This document shows, one piece after another, positions 1-6,511 of a DNA stretch of 8,279 bases. Location: NCBI GenBank assembly GCA_013289445.1, contig JABCZZ010000004.1, positions 1-8,279 of the forward strand, given 5' to 3'. Source of the DNA: Alphaproteobacteria bacterium. Its GTDB lineage: Bacteria; Pseudomonadota; Alphaproteobacteria; Rickettsiales; JABCZZ01. The notes beneath the pieces were generated by a model. That model was not told where the DNA came from, did not search any database, and saw only the letters and a program-made list of their open reading frames with translations. How positions within the stretch are numbered: position 1 is the first letter of the stretch; the number at the start of each line of letters is the position of its first letter. The translations under genes were made by a program, and so were the position numbers.

Positions 1-1
1 A

Positions 2-931
2 GCAGGTCTGATGCATGCATTGAACACTTTCTTTTACCAGATGCCACATCCGGATTTTGCCTTCCTGGGACTCGCGCTGTTGCCCTTTTTTGTCAAACAT
101 TTGGTAAAAACGCGCGATTATTTTCTTCTGCTGTCAGGCGCCTCGCTTATCCTGGGCATTTTACTCGCCGCCTGTGGCGTATATCCCTTCACCGGCAGAC
201 GTGATTTATGGTCTTTTCCTTTTATTATCACGCTGTCAGGCTGGGCCACAGCCTCTCTCTATCTGACTACAAGCGCGTGGTGGTGCAAGCAAATGGCTAC
301 GAAGCCGCATCCGGAACTTTTCCTCTGCGCCTTCGTTATTATTGGCTTCCTGCTATATAATCCGCAGCTGCGTTTTGCCGATATTTCAGAATACACCCTC
401 ACACAGAAACAATGGGAAGCGCTCAATGATTACGTCTTGCATCTTGATGCCGGCAGCCTGGTTATCAGCGAACGCTCCGATGCCTATCTGCTGCAGCCGC
501 AGGACAAGAACGTCTACGATTATTTCTTCAATGCACGCGCTGGCGCTGATAGCGCGGCGCAGGATGTCTCCGCCTTTGCGTTGATGCCGCTCTATCATAC
601 GCAATTGGCTTTCAGGCGATTTTACTTTCACCATGATGCAAAAACGTTTCTTCACATGCTCGATACCATGAAAACCGCAGGCCTGTTCGACACGGTGCAG
701 TCGGTAGTGTTCATCCGCACCGTCGCGTCACTCACCGCTATAGATCAACTGATAGAGTGCGGCAAAAGCCAGGGGCGGCTCATTACGTTTGCCGCGACGG
801 AAGATCAGGCGTCCCGTGTTGGAGGCATCAGCCGCAGACTGTCGGCATTCGTCATGTCCAGAAGGGCCGTATTGAATGATGTCATATCGCCAACAGGCCA
901 AATGCATCAGTGTCTGCTGAACGCACAATAA
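2..931 (+). CDS. Membrane protein, probable GT39/ArnT-like glycosyltransferase, C-terminal part (5' end outside window)
   Basis: The frame is open to the left edge, with sense codons before the first ATG at position 11, and there is no convincing ribosome site there, so this is probably the 3' part of a longer gene. Counting from that ATG (306 residues), four hydrophobic segments lie near residues 16-29, 37-57, 70-87 and 103-117. A soluble C-terminal region of about 185 residues follows. The segment YPFTGRRDLWSFP, between the second and third helices, resembles the YPFxGRxxLF/W signature I associate with C-terminal helices of lipid-linked-sugar glycosyltransferases (GT39/ArnT-like). A short 'ALxYLxxHxxxGdxV'-like stretch follows (ALNDYVLHLDAGSLVI). 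The catalytic N-terminal loop would lie outside the window, so the activity cannot be verified. The gene converges on the next gene with only 3 bases between stop codons and no visible terminator. It could instead be another kind of polytopic membrane protein. Confidence 0.5.
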   Translation, partial: AGLMHALNTFFYQMPHPDFAFLGLALLPFFVKHLVKTRDYFLLLSGASLILGILLAACGVYPFTGRRDLWSFPFIITLSGWATASLYLTTSAWWCKQMATKPHPELFLCAFVIIGFLLYNPQLRFADISEYTLTQKQWEALNDYVLHLDAGSLVISERSDAYLLQPQDKNVYDYFFNARAGADSAAQDVSAFALMPLYHTQLAFRRFYFHHDAKTFLHMLDTMKTAGLFDTVQSVVFIRTVASLTAIDQLIECGKSQGRLITFAATEDQASRVGGISRRLSAFVMSRRAVLNDVISPTGQMHQCLLNAQ

Positions 932-934
932 TCG

Positions 935-1258
935 CTATGTCGAAGGCGGCTTTGGCCTGTTCCAGGTAAAAAAGCATATCAGCGGGATCAGCATAATACA
1001 TATGCCGTAAATAATCATATTGGCCGAGTGCCATACATAGGAACTTACATCATGTTTGATATCCAGCAAGGTAGACTGGATAAGAGCGGCCTGATCCTTG
1101 TCCATATGCTTGGCCACTGCCTGTTCGGCAAAGGACTTAATGTCTTTGTCCATCCGTGTATTGAAATGATCTTCCCTATCCGACAGATACGACATCAGCC
1201 ATGCCATAAAAATAATAGGAATGGCCAGCAACAGGCAATGCTGCAGTGATAGTTTCAT
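935..1258 (-). CDS. Small two-helix membrane protein of unknown function
   Basis: A 107-residue protein that I do not recognise. It has a hydrophobic segment near residues 8-25 and a second near 80-99. They flank a highly charged, probably helical region of about 54 residues rich in Asp, Lys, His and Gln. A short, basic, Pro-rich tail follows. This suggests a protein anchored at both ends with the middle on one side of the inner membrane, probably the periplasmic side. The start is well supported: an AAGGGAG ribosome site lies 5 bases upstream of the ATG, in the 14-base gap after the ftsB/divIC-like gene. It therefore looks co-transcribed with that division gene. A link to the cell envelope or division is a guess from position only. 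Its stop codon lies 3 bases from the stop of the converging + strand gene. Confidence 0.65.
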   Translation of the reverse strand: MKLSLQHCLLLAIPIIFMAWLMSYLSDREDHFNTRMDKDIKSFAEQAVAKHMDKDQAALIQSTLLDIKHDVSSYVWHSANMIIYGICIMLIPLICFFTWNRPKPPST

Positions 1259-1263
1259 AGTCG

Positions 1264-1270
1264 CTCCCTT
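1264..1270 (-). promoter_or_regulatory. Ribosome binding site of the 107-residue membrane protein gene
   Basis: AAGGGAG on the minus strand is a strong Shine-Dalgarno match with a 5-base spacer to the ATG at 1258. It is the clearest ribosome site in the window: def, ftsB, gltX and comEC have weak or absent ones. It fixes the start of the small gene and supports its reality. Confidence 0.6.
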
Positions 1271-1272
1271 TC

Positions 1273-1623
1273 TCAGTTGGCGTGTGGGCCGGACGTCTCT
1301 TCCGTATGCATCGGAATCACCAGTTCACTCTCGCCTGATACGCCCAGGATACTGCGCGACTGCTCATCGAGCAAATCGAGATCAAGTGAACCTGAGCTGA
1401 GCAGCCTTACGCGGTGCTCGATGTCTTTGCGCTCGGCTTCGGTCTGTTTGAGATCAGCAGTGAGGATTTCGAGTTTGCGCTCTTCTTTAAGCAGAGCATA
1501 CACGCCGCGTTCGCCGGCAAGGGAGTGAAACGTGAGGTAGAAAATACTTACCGCCAGAAGCAGCGGGCCACCAAATTTTGCGTAGAGTTTCTGCGACTCC
1601 ACTCGCCTTATCGCGGGTAACAT
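1273..1623 (-). CDS. ftsB: Septum formation initiator, FtsB/DivIC family
   Basis: A 116-residue bitopic protein of the FtsB/DivIC family. These act with FtsL and FtsQ/DivIB in the divisome, linking early division proteins to septal peptidoglycan synthesis at the inner membrane. Visible features: a short basic cytoplasmic start, one membrane helix near residues 18-36, then the family GxRGVYALL-type stretch (GERGVYALL). A charged coiled-coil of about residues 42-75 follows, then the LLSSGSLDLDLLDEQSRSILG block, typical of the alphaproteobacterial family (LxxxSLDxDLLDExAR). The match to the family pattern is good and the length is normal. No strong ribosome site precedes the ATG. It lies 72 bases downstream of def and 14 bases upstream of the small membrane-protein gene. 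In many relatives this gene sits between eno and the pdh genes; here it does not. Confidence 0.85.
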   Translation of the reverse strand: MLPAIRRVESQKLYAKFGGPLLLAVSIFYLTFHSLAGERGVYALLKEERKLEILTADLKQTEAERKDIEHRVRLLSSGSLDLDLLDEQSRSILGVSGESELVIPMHTEETSGPHAN

Positions 1624-1658
1624 AATTTTCTTATTTTTAAGGGCGCTTTAAGCCCCTG

Positions 1659-1686
1659 ATCATAATCATTTTATAATTGTACGCAA
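1659..1686 (-). promoter_or_regulatory. Possible promoter for the ftsB-like gene
   Basis: On the minus strand TTGCGT (1686-1681) and TATGAT (1664-1659) are separated by 16 bases, a fair sigma-70-like pair. It would start transcription about 28 bases before the ftsB ATG. The region is AT-rich, so chance matches are likely, and the elements overlap the inverted repeat at 1664-1704. This is a pattern match only. Confidence 0.3.
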
Positions 1687-1704
1687 GTATAATTATTAAT
1701 GATT
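1664..1704. repeat. AT-rich inverted repeat spanning the def stop codon
   Basis: The left arm AATCATTTTATAATT (1664-1678) pairs with the right arm AATTATTAATGATT (1691-1704) over 13 base pairs, with one small internal mismatch. The 12 bases between them can extend the stem and close on a GCAA tetraloop in + strand RNA. In the minus-strand def transcript the apical part is slightly weaker, with one C-A mismatch. The right arm covers the last two codons and stop of def. There is no U-tract after it on either strand, so it is not a classic intrinsic terminator. It could be a 3' mRNA hairpin, a protein-binding dyad, or chance in AT-rich DNA. Confidence 0.4.
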
Positions 1705-2262
1705 GCAATGTTCGCCGTGAACATGGTGGTGATCGTGATCGAATTCTCCGCGCTCTTTAGCCTTCACCAGCTTCTTGATAATCATGTCGCGTTTAAGGCG
1801 CGAAATATGATCAACAAAGGTGATGCCATTGGTATGATCGATCTCATGCTGGATGCAGGTGGCGAGCAGTCCGATCGCATGTAGCTCTTGTTTTTTGCCC
1901 TGCTCGTCGAGATAACTTACCGTCACTTCCGTGGGGCGAATCACTTCGGAATAATGATCGGGAAACGAGAGACAGCCTTCATTGTAGCTCGATTCTTCCT
2001 CGGAGTCCTTCACGATCTCGGCATTGATGAGCTTGAGCGGCTTACGCGATGCGCTGTCCTCATCGCGCCAGCTGACGTCAATCACGATCATGCGTTTTAA
2101 AATGCCCACCTGCACGGCAGCAAGGCCGATGCCGCCTTCGCCGTACATCGTCTCAAGCATATCCTCCAGTGTCGTGCGTACCGCGTCGTCCACTTTATCG
2201 ACAGCAGTGGATTTTTTCTTGAGAACCGGATCGGGCGCGATAACGATGGGTAAAAGTGCCAT
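1696..2262 (-). CDS. def: Peptide deformylase
   Basis: Removes the formyl group from the N-terminal methionine of new proteins in the cytoplasm. The protein has 188 residues, within the usual range. All three family motifs are present: GIGLAAVQVG at residues 44-53, EGCLS at 95-99 and QHEIDH at 138-143. The expected metal ligands are Cys97, His139 and His143, with Glu140 as the catalytic base. The N-terminus (LPIVIAPDPVLKKKS) is typical, which supports the ATG at 2262, although the AT-rich leader shows no clear Shine-Dalgarno. The last 14 residues hold seven histidines and one cysteine, an unusual metal-binding-like tail. Its usual partner fmt is not adjacent. The gene lies 29 bases after gltX on the same strand and is probably co-transcribed with it. 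Confidence 0.95.
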   Translation of the reverse strand: MALLPIVIAPDPVLKKKSTAVDKVDDAVRTTLEDMLETMYGEGGIGLAAVQVGILKRMIVIDVSWRDEDSASRKPLKLINAEIVKDSEEESSYNEGCLSFPDHYSEVIRPTEVTVSYLDEQGKKQELHAIGLLATCIQHEIDHTNGITFVDHISRLKRDMIIKKLVKAKERGEFDHDHHHVHGEHCNH

Positions 2263-2283
2263 AATTTTTACTTTAGAAATATT

Positions 2284-2295
2284 CTAATATATTAG
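2284..2295. repeat. 12-base perfect palindrome over the gltX stop codon
   Basis: CTAATATATTAG is a perfect 12-base palindrome that includes the gltX stop codon (2292-2294) and lies in the 29-base gap before def. It contains only A/T apart from its ends. It may be a binding site, or may arise by chance in an AT-rich gap. Confidence 0.3.
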
Positions 2296-3668
2296 CAAAC
2301 GTCCTTGATTCGTGCCAGTGATTCTTCCTTACCGAGCACCACCATCACCTCAAAAACACTGGGCGAAATATTACTGCCTGAAAGCGCAGCGCGCAAGGGC
2401 TGGGCTACATCACCAAGCTTCATTTGCTGAGCTTCGCCATAATGTTTTGCGATCTCCTGGAGTGGTGTTTCTGTCCATTCTGCAAGTGCCTGATATTGCG
2501 GCAGAAGCGCTGCAAGGGTGGCTTTACCTTTTTCGCTTAATAATGCCCTGGCTTTGTCGCTCAGTACAATGGGGCGCGACATGAGATAGAATGCTGCATT
2601 ATCAGCAAGTTCCACCAATGTCTTGGCACGCTGCTTGAGGCCGTTCATGCCGCCAAGCAGGCGTGGCTTTAGTGCCGCATTGGCGCCCGGGTATTTTTTT
2701 TGAATCATCGGCAGGATGAGGTCGGCAAGTGCTGCGTTATCGGCTTCACGGATATAAACGCCATTCAGATTTTCCAGCTTGGCAAAATCAAAGCGCGAGG
2801 GCGACTTGCCGATGCCCTCTAAATTGAACCACTCGATCGCCTGTTTGGTGCTGATGATTTCATCATCCCCATGCGACCAGCCGAGCCTGAGCAGGTAATT
2901 GCGTAATGCGGCTGGCAGATAGCCCATGTCGCGGTAGGCATCTACACCCAGCGCACCGTGACGCTTGGAAAGCTTGGCGCCGTCCGGCCCGTGGATGAGC
3001 GGGATATGCGCAAACTCGGGAATGGCCCACCCCATCGCCTCGTAAATTAGTTTCTGGCGAAACGTATTGGTAAAATGATCGTCACCGCGGATGACATGGG
3101 TGACGCCCATATCATGATCATCGACCACGACCGCAATCATATAGGTAGGATTACCATCGGACCGCAGCATGATCATATCATCAAGCTCGCTGTTCTTCAC
3201 CACCACCCTGCCCTGCACCTTGTCTTCAATCACCGTCTCGCCTTCCAGCGGCGCCTTAAGACGGATAGCTGGCTTTATCCCTGCGGGCGGCGTGCCACCA
3301 TCGCGCCAGGGACTGCGGAATTTGGCACCGGGATTCTTGGCACGGAATTCTTCGAGTTCCTTAGGCGTCGTGTAACATTCAAATGCCTTGCCTGCCCTGA
3401 GCATCTCCTGCGCAACTTGCGCATGGCGCGCCGCCCGCGAAAACTGATGTACTACCTCACCGTCCCATTTCAGCCCAAGCCAGTTGAGTCCATCGACAAT
3501 CGCATCGGTCGCCGCCTGCGTCGAACGTTCGCGGTCAGTATCCTCGATGCGCAGCATGAATTTGCCGTTATGGCGGCGGGAAAACAGCCAGCAGAATAAT
3601 GCCGTGCGTGCGCCGCCGATATGCAGGAAGCCGGTAGGGGAAGGCGCAAAACGCGTGACAACACTCAT
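2292..3668 (-). CDS. gltX: Glutamyl-tRNA synthetase
   Basis: Class I synthetase that charges tRNA(Glu) with glutamate. In many alphaproteobacteria one GltX also mischarges tRNA(Gln) for later amidation; which type this is cannot be told here. The 458-residue protein starts [13 protein letters not shown] and carries the HIGH-type signature as HIGG at residues 16-19. The KMSKS-type loop is KLSKR at residues 232-236. Between them are the conserved [17 protein letters not shown] and [11 protein letters not shown] stretches. The C-terminal anticodon-binding part (from about residue 310) is complete. An upstream in-frame ATG at 3791 would add 41 residues, but those would run through the comEC start and precede the conserved N-terminus, so it was not used. 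The ribosome site is weak. It is divergent from comEC with 40 bases between starts, an arrangement seen in many relatives, and heads the gltX-def-ftsB group. Confidence 0.96.
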   Translation of the reverse strand: MSVVTRFAPSPTGFLHIGGARTALFCWLFSRRHNGKFMLRIEDTDRERSTQAATDAIVDGLNWLGLKWDGEVVHQFSRAARHAQVAQEMLRAGKAFECYTTPKELEEFRAKNPGAKFRSPWRDGGTPPAGIKPAIRLKAPLEGETVIEDKVQGRVVVKNSELDDMIMLRSDGNPTYMIAVVVDDHDMGVTHVIRGDDHFTNTFRQKLIYEAMGWAIPEFAHIPLIHGPDGAKLSKRHGALGVDAYRDMGYLPAALRNYLLRLGWSHGDDEIISTKQAIEWFNLEGIGKSPSRFDFAKLENLNGVYIREADNAALADLILPMIQKKYPGANAALKPRLLGGMNGLKQRAKTLVELADNAAFYLMSRPIVLSDKARALLSEKGKATLAALLPQYQALAEWTETPLQEIAKHYGEAQQMKLGDVAQPLRAALSGSNISPSVFEVMVVLGKEESLARIKDVC

Positions 3669-3699
3669 AACTTGCCCATTATGGGGTGAAATTGGGCCT

Positions 3700-3725
3700 G
3701 TTATACGTATGCTCACGTCATTATA
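3700..3725 (-). promoter_or_regulatory. Possible gltX promoter elements inside the comEC start region
   Basis: On the minus strand a perfect TATAAT lies at 3725-3720, about 50 bases before the gltX ATG. A second -10-like TATAAC lies at 3705-3700, with TTGTAT 17 bases upstream as a poor -35. Neither -35 is good. The elements overlap the first codons of comEC, so transcription of the two genes could interfere. The 40-base gap (3669-3708) also holds an 11-base palindrome, CCCATTATGGG, at 3675-3685, a possible operator. No clear promoter or ribosome site for comEC was found. Confidence 0.35.
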
Positions 3726-4794
3726 CAACAAAATCCGCGCGATTCTGGCCGCTGAGAGTGACCGCACCATTCTTTTTGTGCCCGTGCTCATGTCTTTTGG
3801 CGTCGCATGGTATTTTCACCAGCTAAGTGAGCCGCCCGTCTGGCTTGGCGCTGTTTTGTTCTTTGCATCGCTTGCCGCTTCATGGCTTTTCTTAAGCCGC
3901 CCCGCGCTGCGTTATTGCCTGTTGGCATTCGCGCTGGTGGCACTGGGGATCATGCTGGCGCAATGGCGCACCTGGCATGTCAATGTCATCACGCTTAAAG
4001 AGCCTATCGCTTTTACGCATGTCACCGGACACATCAGCGAGATCGATCCCAAGCCCGGCGGCAGCAAGCTGCTGCTTGAAGATGTGCGCATCGACGCGCT
4101 GCCTAAAGAAAAAACCCCCGCACGCATCACGCTGACGCTTAAAAGTTATAATCCCGATCTTATTACCGGCCAGGTGATTTCGTTGCGCGCAGGCCTGTTC
4201 CCGCCGCCTTCCGAAGCCATGCCCGGCGGTTATGATTTCAGCCGCTATTTTTATTTCCGTGAAATCGGTGCCACGGGATATGGCATGGCACCCATCGATA
4301 TCACGCCCCTTGAGGCTTCGGGCGAGCGTCATTTCGATCTGTGGTTTTCCGATTTCCGCCACCGCCTTACTGAATCCATACGCTCTTATTTCCACGAACC
4401 GGCGGGCGCGGTGGCAGCGGCTTTTGTCACGGGCGAGACCACCACCATTCCCGACGAAATCAATAACAACATGCGTATCTCGGGCCTTTATCACCTGCTC
4501 GCCGTTTCTGGCATGAACCTCTCCGTGGTGGCGGGACTCGCCTTTTTCAGCCTGCGTCTGCTGCTTGCTGCGATCCCGTGGGTTGCACTGCGCTATCCGA
4601 TCAAGAAATGGGCAGCGTTGCTTGCGCTCATTGCCAGCTATATTTACCTGCGCGTTTCGGGCACGCCGGTGTCAGCAGAGCGCGCATTCTTCATGGTATC
4701 ACTCATCTTTATTGCCATCCTGCTTGATCGCGATCCGATGCCGATGCGCTCGCTCGCCTTCGCTGCATTCTGCATTCTGCATTCTGCTCTATGA
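3709..4794 (+). CDS. ComEC N-terminal fragment produced by the current frame
   Basis: Read without correction, translation from 3709 gives 361 residues. It ends at the TGA at 4792-4794, about 10 codons after entering the repeat tract. It contains the first membrane helices, the soluble DUF4131-like domain and the first part of the Competence (PF03772) domain, including HLLAVSGMN and the [11 protein letters not shown] stretch. It lacks the FQLSF part, the remaining channel helices and the C-terminal domain, so it is unlikely to transport DNA. The last residues (HSAL) come from the shifted frame and have no family counterpart. Confidence 0.6.
   Translation: MLTSLYNKIRAILAAESDRTILFVPVLMSFGVAWYFHQLSEPPVWLGAVLFFASLAASWLFLSRPALRYCLLAFALVALGIMLAQWRTWHVNVITLKEPIAFTHVTGHISEIDPKPGGSKLLLEDVRIDALPKEKTPARITLTLKSYNPDLITGQVISLRAGLFPPPSEAMPGGYDFSRYFYFREIGATGYGMAPIDITPLEASGERHFDLWFSDFRHRLTESIRSYFHEPAGAVAAAFVTGETTTIPDEINNNMRISGLYHLLAVSGMNLSVVAGLAFFSLRLLLAAIPWVALRYPIKKWAALLALIASYIYLRVSGTPVSAERAFFMVSLIFIAILLDRDPMPMRSLAFAAFCILHSAL
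4763..4787 (+). repeat. Heptamer tandem repeat (CTGCATT)3 plus CTGC, within comEC
   Basis: Three perfect CTGCATT copies are followed by a partial CTGC, 25 bases in all. Seven is not a multiple of three, so each gain or loss of a copy changes the comEC frame. With two copies the frame reads [14 protein letters not shown] straight into the conserved FQLSF region; five copies would also be in frame. With the three seen here, translation stops at 4792-4794. The sequence shows this directly. That it switches in living cells is inference. Confidence 0.93.
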
Positions 4795-5800
4795 ACCCGA
4801 AGCCGTGCTTACCGCAAGCTTCCAACTTTCTTTTTCCGCTGCCGGTGCACTCATCGCGTCGTATGAATGGGGGAGCGGCTGGCTGGCGCGCAGCCCCAAA
4901 CGCGCAGGGTTCGGGTTAGGCAGCATCGTGCTGTATTTCTCGGCCGTGATGGGCGCTTCGCTTGTCGCATGGCTCGCTACCGATCCGTTCATCATCTATC
5001 ATTTCAATCAGTTCTCAAGCTACAGCCTGCTTGCTAATACCATCGCCGAACCGCTGGTATCTTTTATTCTCATGCCGCTGGTCATCGCAGGCGTGCTTCT
5101 GCTGCCTTTTCATCTCGCATGGATTGCGTTCACGCCTATGCAATATGGCGTTGATTTGTTGCTTGCCATCGCCCATTGGGTGGCGCGCATGCCGCATGCC
5201 ATGTGGATCCTGCCAGGCCCTACGGACGACGGTTTTGCCCTGCTGGTGCTGGGCATCGTCTGGATGTATTTCTTCAAGACCCGGCTGCGCTGGTGTGGAA
5301 TGTTTTTTGCGCTGGCAGGATTTTCTACGGCTTTTTTCTATGTTCCTGCCGATGTGTTCATCAGTGACGATGGCAAACGCGTCGCCGTGCGCACCGATGA
5401 CGGGCAGCTTGCCATGGTACGCGGGCGTGCCACCAGCGTCGGCGCGCAGCAATGGTCGCGTGCATCTATCGAACAGGATTTTGAGAACCCGCAAGATACT
5501 CCCACCAGCTGTGACAGACTGGGCTGCATCGTCACGCTAAAGACTCACACACTCGCCGTGCTCAAACGTCCCGAAGCCTTGTCCGAAGACTGCCATATGG
5601 CTGACATCGTTATTCTGCCGCAGAAAGTGGCGAAGGACAGCTGCAAAGCCGCCATCGTTATCGATCAAACCGAATTGCATGACAGTGGTGGCATGACGCT
5701 GCAATTCAAAGACGGCCACGTCATCACGCGCAAAGTAGCGCAAGCGCAGGGCAAGCGGCCCTGGGCCATGCTAGGCATAGAAAATGAAAACGAGCCGTGA
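4784..5800 (+). pseudogene. ComEC C-terminal fragment, downstream frame
   Basis: This frame continues the ComEC homology from [17 protein letters not shown] to the end: the second half of the Competence domain with several membrane helices, then a soluble domain from about position 5351. It is open far upstream (an ATG occurs at 4565), but the part before the repeat is not ComEC-like and is only a chance open frame. No ATG lies in frame soon after the break; the nearest start-like codon is a GTG at 4805 with no ribosome site. Independent translation of this half is therefore doubtful. The stop codon abuts the stop of the converging DUF599 gene with no base between. Confidence 0.6.
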
Positions 5801-6511
5801 TTAGTCCCTGGCGGAAAAAATCTCGGGGTCGAGATATTGCAGTGCCAGCGAACGGAATTCACGGCGATACAGCACCCACACCACCCACGTTGTGGCGGCC
5901 ATGAACGCATAGGCGTTGATGAACCAGGAGAGCGCAGCCAAGCCAAAATAATACCCGCGCAGGCCGAAGTTGAAGTGGCGCGCGGCATTGCTGATAAGCG
6001 CGGCGGCGTTATGCGCATATTTCTCAAAAGTGGCAGTATGCTCATTATGAAACGGGGCAGCGCCGACCACCGCACAGACATAATTATATTGCCTCAGCGA
6101 CCAGGTGTATTTGAAGAACGAATAGACGAAAATCACCATCAACAGGAAGATGCGCGCTTCCCACAGCACCGGCGTTATCGGGGTGCACCAGGGAATGGTG
6201 GTGAGAATGTCGGATGCCTCTTCACGGTATTTAAGCAACGTAAATAGTCCCAGCACGATGAAGATGGTGGTGCTGGCAAAAAATGAAATGCTGCGCACGA
6301 GGTTGCCGATCAGTGTCGAATCCATCATGCGGTTTTCACGCCTTAACATCTGGCGCATCCAGTTGAGGCGGAATGCATTGATGGACACGAGCAGGCTGTT
6401 CTTGCGCTTGCTTTTACGCTCGGCAAACAGCGCGTAGCCTCTCCAGCACAACAGGAACCAGAGGATTGCTATGAGGTCTTCGAGCGGTATGGCTGTGGGT
6501 ATGGCGCTCAT
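5801..6511 (-). CDS. DUF599 family membrane protein
   Basis: A 236-residue inner-membrane protein matching the DUF599 family (PF04654), which has no established function. Family-like features include the [20 protein letters not shown] stretch near residues 48-67. [12 protein letters not shown] follows, then [30 protein letters not shown] and the C-terminal [10 protein letters not shown]. Hydrophobic segments lie near residues 10-25, 74-92, 117-136 and 190-215, suggesting four helices. The ATG overlaps the trpC stop (ATGA, 6508-6511), so translation is probably coupled to trpC and the gene is part of the trp unit. It occupies the place where many relatives have moaC, moeA and lexA between trpC and comEC. 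A role in tryptophan metabolism is not implied by its sequence. Confidence 0.85.
   Translation of the reverse strand: MSAIPTAIPLEDLIAILWFLLCWRGYALFAERKSKRKNSLLVSINAFRLNWMRQMLRRENRMMDSTLIGNLVRSISFFASTTIFIVLGLFTLLKYREEASDILTTIPWCTPITPVLWEARIFLLMVIFVYSFFKYTWSLRQYNYVCAVVGAAPFHNEHTATFEKYAHNAAALISNAARHFNFGLRGYYFGLAALSWFINAYAFMAATTWVVWVLYRREFRSLALQYLDPEIFSARD

Larger units (their letters stand above)
3709..5800 (+). pseudogene. comEC: comEC, competence DNA-uptake channel, interrupted by a 7-base repeat frameshift
   Basis: ComEC carries single-stranded DNA through the inner membrane during natural transformation. Two open frames together hold one whole family member. Frame 1 runs 3709-4794 and frame 2 continues to the stop at 5798-5800. 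The switch falls at three CTGCATT copies (4763-4787). Deleting one copy gives 694 residues with the motifs in order. These are the N-terminal DUF4131-like region, HLLAVSGMN at 262-270 and [13 protein letters not shown] of the Competence domain. The break follows near residue 352, then FQLSF at 369-373 and the SLLANTIAEPLVSFILMPL segment. A Cys-containing C-terminal domain of about 150 residues ends in RPW. That last domain has no HxHxDH motif, so the metallo-beta-lactamase part is degenerate, as I recall for many alphaproteobacterial ComEC. The ATG at 3709 is chosen by the typical start ([11 protein letters not shown] follows). As read, the gene is off; it may be switchable rather than dead. 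Confidence 0.88.

Noticed and set aside
1636..1656. GGGC/GCCC hairpin before ftsB as an intrinsic terminator of def
   Set aside because: The stem is only four pairs and is not followed by a run of T on either strand.
3075..3599. 174-residue open frame antisense to gltX
   Set aside because: It lies opposite the conserved catalytic domain of gltX, with no ribosome site and no family resemblance.
3669..3791. Longer gltX start at 3791, adding 41 residues
   Set aside because: The added residues precede the conserved N-terminus [13 protein letters not shown] and overlap the comEC start on the other strand; the start at 3668 fits the family.
3892..4494. 200-residue open frame antisense to comEC
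   Set aside because: The product is low-complexity and unlike any family I know, and it lies opposite strongly conserved comEC codons; a shadow frame.
4791..4794. ATGA overlap at the premature comEC stop, suggesting re-initiation
   Set aside because: The ATG at 4791 is in the third frame, not the frame that carries the rest of ComEC, so it cannot rescue the protein.
4784..4794. Programmed +1 ribosomal frameshift of the prfB kind at CTA TGA
   Set aside because: It would need the CUU UGA slip and an upstream Shine-Dalgarno-like stretch; CUA slips poorly and no such stretch is present. The repeat explains the shift better.
5801..5830. Search for a shared terminator at the comEC/DUF599 junction
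   Set aside because: The two stop codons are adjacent and no GC-rich hairpin with a T-run is visible there.
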